DNA from: Archilochus colubris
Lineage: Eukaryota; Chordata; Aves; Apodiformes; Trochilidae
NCBI GenBank assembly: GCA_023079485.1
Contig: CM041090.1
Span: 5,950,519-6,014,518, forward strand
Length of the DNA: 64,000 nucleotides
Direction: 5' to 3'
In this document: positions 9,303 to 21,367 of the stretch, piece by piece
How the letters are laid out: every line of letters starts with the position of its first letter
Position numbering within the stretch: the first letter of the stretch is position 1
Made by a program: the position numbers and the translations under genes
The notes under the pieces: generated by a model
What the model was told of the DNA's origin: nothing
The model's input: only the letters and a program-made list of their open reading frames with translations
Databases searched by the model: none

Positions 9303-10915
9303 TTTTTTAGTGTTAAAATGTAAGAAATTGGCACTACTCTCTGTCAGAATTTTATTGTCATCTGATTGTTTCTGAACTATAAAAAAACGGCATTGTGAAG
9401 TTTATCTTGTTAAGGAAAAAAGTTGTTTGTGTACAAGAAAGGTACAAAAGGGATAGGTTATTACTTGCTGTAAATTGGCTCTGTTTTAAAGGGACATTTT
9501 GTTGTGCCTTTATTAATTAAGATATCTTCACAGTAGCTCTGCAAATGCTTATTAGGAAAGTGTTAATATTAGCCTTAAAACAAGCATTAATATTAATATG
9601 AATTTAGCATTAACATTTAATATTACCATTAATACAAGCTTTAGTTGGGGAGATGATGGAACAGAAGTTACTGGGATGTGAATGACTTACCCAGGGTTTC
9701 TAATAAATCTGTGACAGAGAAGGAACAGACAGGAACCCAGACACTGCTGGAGCTCTTGTACAAAGGAGAAAGTCTGGAAAGTCAGTCCTTAGACAACCTA
9801 TTTCTTGTAATTTCTGTCCCTTCTTTCCTTTCCCATATGGTAAGTGGGAGATAGAGACTGGGGAGAAAAAAAGCAACCAGAACTAGAAGCCTTAAAACTT
9901 CAAACTCAGACTGCAGAGATGGCAGGGTTAAGCTTGCAGAAATGTAAATTGCAGAGGTGGGGAACCAGTGCAGTTTGAGATAAAATGTGCAACCACAGCA
10001 CAGATTACAGCTCCTGGATATGGTGTGTTCTGTGTGTAAATATGTGTACAGGGTGATAGTGATGGAGAAGGAGCAGATATGAAGAACCTCAGCCCAGCGT
10101 CTACTGTTCTGTGAAGGTGGTTGTGCTGTAGGTGTCACCCAGACTGACACGGAGTTGGAAATCAGTATTTGCATCCTGTTGAAGCAAAATGCAACTTTGT
10201 CCTAGGAGCAAGGAACACAGGGATGCAGCCAGCCTGCCAGCTGAAGCATTCTGCTTCAGACATGCTTTCACACTTGCCTGAGGAGCAGGAGCACTGCAGT
10301 GCTCCTTTATTTTTGCTTCCTTGGCTTCAAGTGCCAAATTTGATCCTCTGAATTTTTAAAGAGACCCCGTGTGCAAGGGCTTGCCCAGAGGGATGCAGTT
10401 CTGGCCTTGCTCAGTCACTCCTTTGGGTTGCCCCATCCTCACTGCCACCCTTCTCTGCTGCTCTTTTTCTTTGTCTGGTTTTCTTCTCTGCATTTCATTA
10501 CAGAAAAAAAAAACAAAACCAAAAAAACCCTCTCATATCACTGTTGGTTCCCTTATTCCTAGGAAATTGCCTTTAGTTTCAGGACAATATTTCAGTGGTG
10601 CTTTGCAGTAAGAACAGAAAATCTCCACACGACTGTGTTTTTCTGAATATGTCTGTTTACAAACTTCTCAGCTTGCTTTTGGGTCAAATGGGCACTATCA
10701 TTGCATTATAAGATTTGCTTTATAGCTCCCAAGTAGTTTTTAGTGGTTTAGTTTTGGAACCTACTAATTTTTCTGTTGAATAACAGCAATGATGGTCAAA
10801 GCACCAATACAGTATATTTTTTATGAGCACTTCCACACTTAATAGTCTCCTTTTATACATACAAGAATCTTAATAATTTTTCTTGACTTAATTTGTAGTA
10901 GGTAAAGGTATGTGA
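9303..10915. other. AT-rich unique sequence, no gene seen
   Basis: At 9560-9645 there is a run of imperfect ATTAATATTA-type repeats. Frames of up to 130 codons (minus strand, 9782-10174) show no recognisable protein family. An A/C-rich low-complexity stretch lies at 10502-10530. Confidence 0.4.
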
Positions 10916-11158
10916 TCATGGAATGATGTAATCTCAGGATGTGAGGTTGGGAGGGACCTCCAGGATGCCCTGGTCCAACCCTTCTCATCTTATTGTTTCT
11001 AGGAGATGTCCCAGCACCCCCTGGAGCTGAGACTTCCAACTTTCCCAAGTGGGGGAATCCCCCCCTTCCCCTGGGAGACCATTCCAAGGTCTGACTGTCC
11101 TCATGGGGACAAATTTCCCTCTTGTGTTCCAATGGAATCTCCCCAGGAGATTCCAGAC
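10916..11158 (-). mobile_element. CR1 LINE tail, minus orientation
   Basis: Reverse-oriented CR1 3' end. On the plus strand it starts ATCATGGAATGATGTAATC, continues GGTTGGGAGGGACCTCCAGG, and shows CCTGGGAGACCATTCCAAGG and GGGACAAATTTCCCTC further in. It abuts another minus-strand CR1 tail at 11159, so two independent insertions or a tail-to-body join are present. Confidence 0.85.
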
Positions 11159-11400
11159 AGATCATCATGGTTGGAAAGAACCTTCAAGATCACTGATTCC
11201 AGCTGTCACTCCTACACCACCTTAACCCCTAAATCATCTCCCAAAGCACCACATTTATCTGTTTTTTTAATCTCTCCAGGGATGGCAACTCCACCCCAAC
11301 CTGTTCCAATCTTCACCACTCTTTCAGTAAAGACATTTTTCCTGATATCTGATCTAAACTACACTTCTTCCAAACTCCATTGCATTGTGCTAGGCTGTAA
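11159..11400 (-). mobile_element. CR1 LINE tail, second minus-orientation copy
   Basis: Begins with a fresh CR1 terminus, ATCATCATGGTTGGAAAGAA, then CCTTCAAGATCACTGATTCC, AGGGATGGCAACTCCACC and CAGTAAAGACATTTTTCC. It is more diverged than its neighbour at 10916. The 5' limit near 11400 is approximate. Confidence 0.8.
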
Positions 11401-13560
11401 TAAAAAGTGCAAGGAGGCTGTCAGCTGGATTTTCATGTTCAAATAGCTGTCTGAAAGGACCTATTCTTGTTGCTACTGTCATCTTGGCCTGCATGTTGTC
11501 TTGAGACTGCAGCAGAAAAAATTGTTGAGGTCTTTGCTTCAGTAATCAGCTTGAACTTATTAAATAGAGCTGTGCTGCATAACTCCATACCAGGCTTTAT
11601 TGTGGTAACTCTGTCATATCTGCCCACAAACAGGAATGTTATAAGGTCATGGGATCTGTGTTCAAGCCATCTACCATGAGAGAAGACTTTTCAGGGGGTT
11701 TCAGCAGTTTTAGAGTCAGCTTGCGGCACATTTGAGTCATGCACAATCCACAGAGAACAGGGGGAGGTTGTGTGAGTAAAAAGGACTCTTGTGGTGTCAG
11801 CCAGTGGGGTTTCTGCTGGGTGTTCTAACAGATGGACGTACTGCTTGGTTAAAATCACATGCTCTGTTGAAGGAGCTGTAGCAAAGAATCTCTTTTTACA
11901 GCTCTCCTGGAATTTTTTGAGAGCCAGAGAATACTGCCCTGCTTTATCACTGCTGCCAGAGGAAGAAGAGATGTCGCTGGTCTTGATAGTGAGCATCACT
12001 TGCTTGGAAAGTTAACAGGTTTTCACAGTGCTTTCAACACTTGTCGGGAGGACTGCCTAAATCAATTCCTAATAGGCAGAACCTGACCAACAAGTGAAAA
12101 TTATAGCTTATTTGATTGTTCTTGCTGTGTTTCCTTTTTCTCTTTTATATGTTTCTCTGCTTCCCTTCTTGAAATTCATTACTGCCATGGCAGAAAATGG
12201 TCAGAATGAAAGGACAGTTCTCTCTGATTTAATTTGCTAGAGGGTTGTGTACTTGTTTTTTTCCATCTCACAAAACAAAATAAATACTGAAAAAATACAT
12301 CATAATGTGTTGGCAGTAGATTGAATCCCCACTGGAAGAATCAGCCTTTTTTCCCAGAAGAAATCTCACCCACTCTCCTGACAGATGTTGTGGAAGTAGA
12401 TGGTGTTGTTGTTGATATTGTTGCTATTATTATTATTATTATTTATTAGATGCTTTGTGCCTTGAGGTCAGGAGTAGGAGGTGGCTGTTGCTAAGGAAAC
12501 AGGTTTGAAGCATGTCGTGGAGCACCAGTGAATCTGCTGGTGTGAGAGCTGTCACTGGGGACAACAGGGAGATGTGTCCTCATTAGGGAGGTGCTCTCCT
12601 TGGCAGGGTGCTGATGTTAAGCTGACATTTCCCATACTTGAGAGAGATGGGCTTGTGCAGTTCCTGTGTTTACAGGAATAGTATGGCTGTCCTGGAGTCA
12701 GTGTTTTCATTAATTTCTCCTTCTTGTGTATCCTGCTGCTGAGTCAAGTTCCTTTTCCAAAGAGGCTACTCCGGAAAATAAGCTTTTTGTTTGCTTTGAA
12801 TTCTACAAGTACTGGTGGTATCCCCCAAATGGGAGGTGGTAATCTCCAAGGACAGAATGCAGACTTTTTTAGAGTGTTACAGAACTCTACAGCATTATGG
12901 GTTGGCCCTTGGGGTGATAATTCAGCCCTACAGAGTTTCATGTTTACAGCTTTTCAGCCTCATCAGTCTTATACCCCAATCTACTCTTCCTGAGGTCCTC
13001 TCTGCATAAAATAAGAGAGTCATTTTTCATCAGCTTAGGTTACCTTAGCCCAGTGCTGCCTCTGGGGAAGTGAATTCTTAATTCTGCATTTTTCAGCAGT
13101 TCCTCTCCAGACATTTCAACAAGTATACAGTTTCCTTTGTAGGGAAGGGATGGTTCTTTGTTCATGTCCTTGTGAGTTCTGAAACTTCTTACTCACATGC
13201 TGCTTAGTTTTTCCTTTCCAAAGAGTCTCCTAGGGGGCATTGCTTAGGACTGGGTGCATCTCCTGTAACACAGAGATGACAACTTTCCCCCACATCTCTT
13301 CCTCCCAAGAAGAGTTCTTTTGGTTAATAATTTTCATCTTGTCCAGCTGGAGAAATATGTCTTAAGTGAGTTTTTGGTGTACTGTCAGTATTTCATCATT
13401 CTTTTTATATTTTGATGAATTTTCTCCTAATTTGTATCTTTCTGGTCAGAATCAGTATATTGATTGTCAGAAATCTTCATCAGGGGGGTAGAAACTAATC
13501 CTGACTTTAGATATAAATGTCTTGTTGCAAAATACTATAGGGCTTTCTAACTAATCTGTG
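11401..13560. other. AT-rich unique sequence with one microsatellite
   Basis: No gene or LINE/LTR fragment recognised. A compound (GTT)n/(ATT)n microsatellite lies at 12403-12447. Open frames of 60-100 codons (for example minus strand 11691-11999 and plus strand 12724-12993) lack known motifs. Confidence 0.4.
12403..12447. repeat. Trinucleotide microsatellite (GTT)n-(ATT)n
   Basis: Several GTT repeats pass into seven or so ATT repeats. The ATT block is the purer part and would be expected to vary in length. Confidence 0.9.
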
Positions 13561-13925
13561 AAAGGGAGCAACTGCTTTCTCCTTTCATAAGGAGATAAAA
13601 GGAGATAATTACCCTAGAAAGCTGAGGCCAGTCAAATTTAAATTAGAAATGGGTACTTTTTAACATGATTAATTGCTGGAATTAACAGTCACGAAAGGTG
13701 TATTTCCTTATCTTTTAATGTCATTTACATCACTTAGAAAATATGCCTTAGCCAAACACGAGTTAAAATTTCATTAAATGCAAATTAATGAGCTCAGTGT
13801 CAGATTGGTGACAGGCAGCAACTCAGACTCGACTGGATGCTCACTTCATTGTCAACTATTACAATAAAAGTGCCATTTTCCCTCTCATTTGTTTTGCAAT
13901 TCATAAGATGAAACTGGCCATAAAT
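13561..13925. other. Candidate conserved noncoding element
   Basis: Repeat-free, non-coding sequence with a dense set of factor-like words: ATGATTAATTGCTGGAATTA (13666-13685), ATGCAAATTAATGAGC (13778-13793; a perfect octamer ATGCAAAT joined to a TAAT core), and ACAATAAAAG (13861-13870). The octamer-plus-homeobox arrangement is typical of POU-bound enhancers. Without an alignment this is only a suggestion. Confidence 0.25.
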
Positions 13926-15745
13926 AGTATTTTGCTATAAGAGTTGTTTGGGTGTTTGGTTGGTTTTTTTGGGTTTGTTTGTTTTTTTTTTTTTTTTTAT
14001 GGCTTCTGACCTCAAGCAAACATACCTGGCAAAGTAATTTCATTATAAGGGAGCCAATACTCATGAGATCCTTAAAGAATCCTGTTGCTCCATGGAGGAC
14101 TGGTCTAGGTTCTGAGTAGCTTTCTTATTTCTGATTCTTTCTACTGTTGCAGTCATCTTGGTTTGGTTTTACTTGCCCTCACAAATAAATGCACAAGTCT
14201 CCCAAACCTAGTACATTTTGTTTGCTGTGCTGATAAGGCTGCAGGAGGAAAACATTTTAAGTAGGAAAGGATGGAAATAGAATAATGGAATTAACTGATT
14301 TGCAACACTTGAGTTTTAGACCTTTTTGTTTAAGGATTCTACTAGCCTGTTCGGTTTCATTTTGGGTGAGGATGAAACTGTTGTTGTAGCAGTTCAAATG
14401 TGATTTCTCTAGAGCAGTGTGAGCGTGATGTTAACTGGTGTAGTTCTTACTGAAATGGGCTCACTATCCACTCGTGTCATCTGTGCTATTTTACATTTTA
14501 ATAACGATGTGAATGGTTCAGACTGGAGGAGTTGGTTGTGGTCTGTGAGGTGTCAGAGCAGTGCCAGAGCAGATCCCTGGCTCTGCCTGAAGCACAGCTC
14601 TCAGCCTGCTCAGGATCTAGCAGGAAGATTAACAAGGAAGTCAAACAAAAGATAAGTTCATTAGATTGTAACTTGCACAATAATTTGATTGGATTTTTCC
14701 ATCTGTTGGAAATAGAATCCAACCAAGGAACACTGCTGATTTCAGGGATAAATACAAACACTCAATAAAAGTTTTCTGGTGGGATTTTAAGTGTGAACTG
14801 AGGCAGACTAGACCCAGACCTCTGTGAATCTTTAGGTATAATTTATTGCTGTACTTACACACAAAAATTATGACACTTTTTCTTGAATACTTTTTCAGTG
14901 GCTTAGTGATGTGGGGGGGTTGAGGAGAATTAGATTTAGGAATATTTTTGTGAGTATAAAAAATGTTTTCTCAAGATGATTACAGAGGACAGGCAATGCT
15001 CATCCCTGGCTTTTCTTCAGGTTGTTGGGCTCATGCTTTCTATAATCTGTTTAGTGATTGATGGTCCTTGATAATGGTTTGTGATTTACCTGAAAATCAT
15101 CCATTTTTATTTGGAGCATGAGGCTAGAAAACTCCTGAGTACACCATTTCATCTGCCCTGTGTTTCCTATTAATAAAATTATTATGAATAACACTTACTC
15201 CTTGTAGTCATGGGTTTAAAGCACTGCAGTGACTTCCTACATGGTTCTGTTTATGCAGAGGTTTCTGATGGATTCTGGAGGGTTTATAAACCCAAATGTC
15301 ACTGGAATTCTGTGGAAGCTTCCAAGGACCTCAGCCATCTCTCTGTGTCCTACTTTGCTGTCAGTTTAAAAGAAAAGAAAAAAACTAAAAAAGGAGGGAA
15401 ACAGAAAGCCCCTCAGCCTTGATGATTTGTGCTTGGTTACTATAGTGATGAATTCTCTATGAAAACCCACACAGTTCTGACTGGAATCCAGACATGCAGA
15501 TACTTGTCAGAAAAGAAAACAAAGAGAGGGAATAAATTCAACAGTATAATATTGAAGGGGGGTGTGAAGCAAATCTATCTGGACCAAATTATTATCTAAA
15601 TTTCAATCTGGATCTTGCTTTCTAGACACTGATGTTCAATAGTTCTTTCAGACTAATTTTAAGAACAAGAAGTATGGGCACTCTGTGACACAGGAGGGCA
15701 AAAATGAAACTCAAAGTACAGCCTTGGTTGACATATCTTCAATAT
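13926..15745. other. AT-rich unique sequence, no gene seen
   Basis: A T/G-rich tract, including T18 at 13982-13999, opens the interval. No repeat family or exon recognised. Short frames at 14419-14862 lack known motifs. Confidence 0.4.
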
Positions 15746-18700
15746 TTAGTACTTTCTCTTGTGTTCCTTCACCCACGTGCAGGGAACATAACAATTAAAT
15801 ATTTTCATGGTAGATTCCCATTCTGCCTTCCAGGCTTCAAGGCATTTCTCATCTTCGATCTTCAGTTTCCTTGACTTCCTAACCAGCTTCTTTCTTTCAA
15901 AATAGTTTCTGTGCAAGCTATGAGGTTGAGGGGTTTTTTTCAGACTTGACCCTGTAGCTTCCAGGTCCCCAGGGTGTATTCCTGGGCTACTTCTGTCTCC
16001 TCTGCCAGATCTGAGAATAGCTGCAGCCTGGCTCCAGCTCCGGAGATTTTTGTCCCTGAGGCTGTGAAAGGAACTGGATGACTCCTTTTGATTCCCGTCC
16101 AAGGGGATTCTCTCTGAATTCTTTTTTGCTCCTACTCAGTTAAATCAGGGATTTCTTTCTCTCCAGGTTTTCATTGTCGTTCTGTTGATCTTTCCTGAAT
16201 GCCAGTTTTTCATAGGATTGGCTATTAAATTGTCTGAAGGATTGTTTTACTAAGGTTTTTAGTTAGCTTCTGAATTCATGTTTCATATAAATACAAGAAT
16301 TTTGTTGAATTTGGGGAAATGGTGGGGTCAGAAGGTGCAGACAGCCTTGCTGCCTGGGCTCTTTTGGGATGTGCCAGACTTCAGTATTTGTGGATGGAAG
16401 GGGAATACTCATCCCCAAACCAAGAAATTCTTCTGTGGTTGGGGAGCCAGGGCTCTACTTAGCCTGCTCTGGTCTTTTAAGCTCACAGATTGACAGTAGG
16501 ATTTTTAAAAGTAGTGAGGAAACCATAAAGGACATCCCTTGATGTCTTCAGCCTGATGTGTTTTTTCTCATTCCTTCTTACCAAAGGTTTTCTGATCTGG
16601 GACCTCTCCCTCTGTCCCCCAGGTGAATGTTCCCAGAGATATATTCTGTACTGGTTTTAAAATATATAATAGTCTATTTAAAATAAATAAAACAAAGAGG
16701 ATAAGGTATCTTGAAGTTTCATATTGAACTTCACAATTATTTAGTGTCTCTTATTCACCCTGAGTCCCTTTTTGCCATTGTCATGTCTGACCTTTTTCAG
16801 GAAGGTTTTACACTAAGGTATCTTCACACATAAGTTGTACAAACTTGCTAAACCTCTGAGCAGATGACCACAGAGTCAATTCACCTTTTTAATTTATGTT
16901 ATCTCAAGTCAGGAAAATAATCTTTATTAAAGATGATAATAAATTGAGCTAATTATTGCAATCCTATCTACTATATTACCTGGATCAGAAGGCTGCCTTT
17001 AACATTTTGGTATCTTATTATTAATAATTCCTTCTATTCAGCTTTTGTCTTTTATGTAGTCTCAGTGTCTTACCTCAGTAATGATTTGCTTGAAAAAAAT
17101 GGCAAACTGCTGTTGTCTGTAAACACAGATATCAGCAGTACTTGCAGAGCTTGCTTATTCCTGGTAGCAGCTTTGGGTTGTGGCTCATGCAGAACTTTCA
17201 TAGGTGACTTTTACAGTGTCACATCCAAATGATCCAGATCTGGATTTCCTGTGGAGTAACCTGTTCAGCATCACCTCCTGGGATTTGTTGATCACCACTT
17301 TATCCTGAAGCCAACATTCCTCTGCCTGGAACAATTCCATCTCCCTTTGGCACTGAGCTAATGCTGTCCTCTTCCGTGGGTTGGAAAAACCACTCAGAAA
17401 TGAATGAGAGCACCAATTTCTACTTTCTGAAGCTCTACCTAAAGTACCACCAGTGGTTGTTGGGAAATTTGACTGAAGCAGCAAAATTCCCTCCAATACA
17501 CCCTCACCACCTTCCTCCCTGTTCCACCCCACCCCAAGCAGGGGAAAGAAGGAGAAGATGGGAAGTGCCCTCCTGCTTGTGGCTGCTCAGATTTAAGCTA
17601 AGAGCATAGTTGGGCACTGCCCTGTCCTGTCAGAGCAGGGACAAACCTCCCCATGGTGTCTCCTGGGCAACTCTAATCATTGGTATTTTTCAAAATGTAC
17701 CAAGGCCCCTGACCTAAGGAGTTAAAAGGTCTTGGGGAAAATTTCTCTCTGAACCCCATGTTTAGTTTCTGCTGTGAAGCATGCAAATTAGAGTGCATTA
17801 TCCCTGTATATCCCTTAGGCATGGTGAAATAATCCATTCTGTTGCTTCTTGAACCTTTTTTCACTCTTGCTCCTAGGTGGGATCTGTAAAGTAAACACCT
17901 TTGGGTAAGATTTGGTTTCTTCTGACTCAGTTTTTAGGCTGGAAATTAGTATTATATACTTTATTAGCATTACATTAGTGTTATATTACTTTGTCCCCAG
18001 AATGAACTTTGCTATGTTAATTAATTGAAGGCATTTGCCCTGTGCCAGGGGAAGGCACATGTTTGCATGTGGTTCCCTCTGCCATGGCTGATGCAGGGGA
18101 TACCAACCCCACTGAACTCAAAATCAGGGATTTTAGCTTTTAAGTAAGGAAGTTGTGTGGTTTGGAGTGATCAGTTTCTGCAGCAATTAAAACATTGTCC
18201 TGTTGAGCTGAGTTGTGAAGCTGTTAATTCCTGGCTGATAGGTAAGGGACACTAATGGAGTCTTCAGAAAGTCCTAGGGGTCCATATAGGTTGGAGAGAA
18301 GAATGTTGGTCTGGTTTAATAACATGAAGAGTTTGGGTTTTTTATTTGCTGTGCCACAGCTCAAAGGTGGTAACTCACTAAAGCCCCATATTTAAGCTCA
18401 GGGTCTCTACTTTTAAACTTCAAAGTGAAGGAGATGAAGTGTGCCTTCTGAAAATGGCCCTTACAGCTCATGTCTTGCTCAGGGACTTGTGAAAAATTGA
18501 CTTTTTTCATAGTTATTCTTCTTTGAACTGCTCATGTGATAGGAAAGTGGTTGTCCTTTGACAGAATGGTGAATATACAGGTGGGAAAATCACTTAGCAG
18601 TGATTTCAGGCCAAAGGAATTGATGTCACTTGGCCAGTAATTTGATAAAAGTATAATTAAAGAAATAGACAATTAAGGAAATTAGGTGAGTTTGTTAGAG

Positions 18701-20995
18701 ACTTAACCACCTCAAATAATAAATCGAAAACCTTCCTAAGTGGTAGTAATAGCCAATTTCTTGCAGATTACTGTTTCATTAATTATCCCATTTCAGCATT
18801 TCTGTTTTGAAAGGACTAAAATGTTCCATAGGAGATCATTCCTACAGATATGTACTTGTTCTCTATTGAAAAAGTAGTGTGTACTGTCCAGATCTTGTTT
18901 TTAAAGCAAATGTAAGTGCAATCTAAGAATGTATTTACCCAAATTTGAGGATGTATAATTTGAAATTGTTTTTTTGATATTGCAGGACATAAGTCCTGTC
19001 CTGCTGTAGAGAGAGTGATACTACAAGATACTCTTCTCACCTAGAAATTTAAGGAAATTATTGAGGTTTGGGGGTTTTTTGAGTTGTTTTGGTTTGAAGT
19101 ATGTGTTTGCAATAGTTTTTTGCTCATCCTTATAATTGATAGAATCAATATTGCTTTTCTGGGCACGGAGTCCATCAGGAGTGGATCCAGCCTGGGGTTG
19201 GGTGGCATTGGCTCTGTTGGACCCCAGCACCTTCCCACAGAACCACCCAGCCCTTCCTGCCCAAATCAAACCTTGCCTTGCAAGCCCAGTACAACAGCAG
19301 CACAGTTGTTGCTGCCTGTCCAACAAAAGTGACAGCAATTTGGGGGTAAGAAGTTGCTTTCTTATTTTTAGTGCACATCCTGAATTCTGAGGATTTCAGG
19401 TGAGCCACCACCACATTAATACTGTAAAATCTTTGAGAGGATGAAAAATGGAGAGCAAAACACCACCAAAAAAATAGTTTGTTAGGAGAAACAAAGCAGA
19501 TATTGCACCATAAAGGCAAGGTTTTTAGTGTTATTTAAAGGTTATCACATGGAGAGTGTGTGTATCATTTGGCCATTATCAATCAGCTCTCTTCAACACC
19601 TTTTATGAAGAGGTAACACCCATAACACCCATCTATATAAATTATAGTTGATATAAATATATTATTGTGCTATATTTCAGGCTGCTTGTCAGTATCTCTT
19701 GACTTCATAAGACAATGGAAATTAGTTGCCTAAATAATTTTTTTTGTAGATCCCCTTCCAAGCTACGGAAGCAAAATAATATTTAGAAAGCCTGTCCTTA
19801 CACCTCACCATGAAGAGAGTGTTACAGCCTCTTTAGGATTAGTTGAGCAACTCCTTTTCCTGAAATTAAAAAAAAAAAAATTGAAAATGAAACAAAAAAA
19901 ATATTTTAAAACATAGGTAGAAATAAATACAGTATATTATTGTCACCAGATGTAGATGTTATTTTAGAAATGACTGGGTTAGTGAGGGAGAAAACAAAGT
20001 GGTTTTATGATTGGGATAATTTTTTACTATTTTAGTGCATCCAGGATGAACTCTGGAACAAAATTTAAACCACTTGGAGTTTTAACCTGGCTGAAGGGTA
20101 CTGATGGGGTTAAATGTGCTGCTGCCACTAGGTGTCATGCTGGGATCATCTCCAGGCTTCAGGGACTATTAAAGGTGCAGAGTGAAGGACCAGCATCTCC
20201 TTGGTATATTTGGTGTATAATTACCCCAAAAGGCTATTTTTCCAGGCTGTGATTGCCGTGTGCCTGCCTGCTGCCCCAGGAGCCATCTCAGGAGCTCAGG
20301 GGGGGAAGGGAGCAGCATCTCTGCCACCCAACCAAAGCAGCCCAGTTGCAGGGGGTTTTATTTCAGATGATTGAGATCTTTTCCCAGAGATCCTCCCCTC
20401 ACACGAACCTGCTTCAGAAATTGTCTTGAAATTGCTTCACGTGGGTGTGCTTGGTAAAATGGGGGAAAACCAAAAAAAATTTCCTATCCTCCTCCGATCT
20501 TCCTATTGTATAAAGCTGAAATCCACCAAATGGAAAAAAAAACAAAAACAACCTGCAAACAAAACCACAACATCTCAGAAAATGATTCAACTTTTTATGC
20601 AAAAAGACCCTTCTAAGAAGAATAATTTGATTTCATAAGCAAATCATCAACTTTCTGTTTATTGAAGCTGAGTTTCTCATATGGACATCATAATGGGAAT
20701 TGAGAATACAAAATCAGTATGAGGGCAACTTTTTTTATTTTTTATTGAGCCTGCTGCACTGCCTTTCTGCATTTCACTCCTGCTCTCACTCACAAAACTC
20801 ACATTTCCTGACAGTTCCTTCACAGAGGGATCTTACCAAGATTTTTAAATACTTACTGGGAGACAACAAAGAAGGTGGATCAGGCTCAGTGGTGTCCAGT
20901 GAAAGGCCAACAGGAAATGGGTACAAATCTGAAATGCTGGCAATTCTTGTTCTGCAAAGAAAAAAATAACTGAGGGGGGATTGATTCCCAGGACA
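15746..20995. other. Unique AT-rich sequence, no gene recognised
   Basis: It contains a 118-codon minus-strand frame (15746-16102) and a 115-codon minus-strand frame (17185-17532). Neither has a recognisable domain, Kozak-supported start or visible splice partner. The interval 16840-17060 is very AT-rich with repeated AATTATT/TTATTAA words. Low-complexity runs lie at 19868-19880 and 20520-20570. No CR1 or LTR sequence seen. Confidence 0.4.
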
Positions 20996-21145
20996 CACTT
21001 CCTAGAGATGATGTAGAGTTTTCTTGGAGTTACTAGAAGCCACCTGGATATGATCCCACACAATCTGCTCTGGGTGACCCTGCTTGAATTTAGATGATCT
21101 CCAGGGACTGACTTCCAACCTGAAACACTGAATTTCTGGGTGTAT
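20996..21145 (+). mobile_element. CR1 LINE tail fragment
   Basis: Degenerate CR1 3' end with CTGCTCTGGGTGACCCTGCT (21067-21086), GATGATCTCCAGGGACTG and TTCCAACCTGAAACACTG. Truncated and well decayed. It is followed within 40 bases, across a short (ATCC)n stretch, by the LTR fragment at 21180. Confidence 0.8.
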
Positions 21146-21179
21146 CCATTATTCACATCCATCCATCCATTCACATACA

Positions 21180-21367
21180 ATATTTGTATATACTTAGTAA
21201 TTTTTCCTATTTATCATTACTGTTTCATTAAAGTTGTGTAGTTTAGTATCCAACCCATCAGTCTCTCTCCCTTATTCTCTCTCCTTTCTTTATCAAGGAG
21301 GAGAGAGAGATTAATAGAGAGCGTCTGGCACTCGGTTTAATTGCTGGGACAGTGTTAAACCATGACA
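21180..21367 (+). mobile_element. Truncated LTR, same family as 39610-40416, plus strand
   Basis: This is the 3' 188 bases or so of the LTR family. It begins TATTTGTATATACTTAGTAA, continues CATTAAAGTTGTGTAGTTTA, and ends GTTAAACCATGACA. It is the reverse complement of about 39610-39795. The rest of the LTR is missing on its left side, so this is a deletion remnant with no testable target duplication. It is the only member of this family in the window on the plus strand. It carries the ATTAAA near the expected polyadenylation site. Confidence 0.85.

Noticed and set aside
15746..16102. 118-codon minus-strand frame with a basic, charged carboxyl half
   Set aside because: No domain, start context or splice partner seen. 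A protein search of translated 15746-16102 against birds would settle whether it is a decayed exon.
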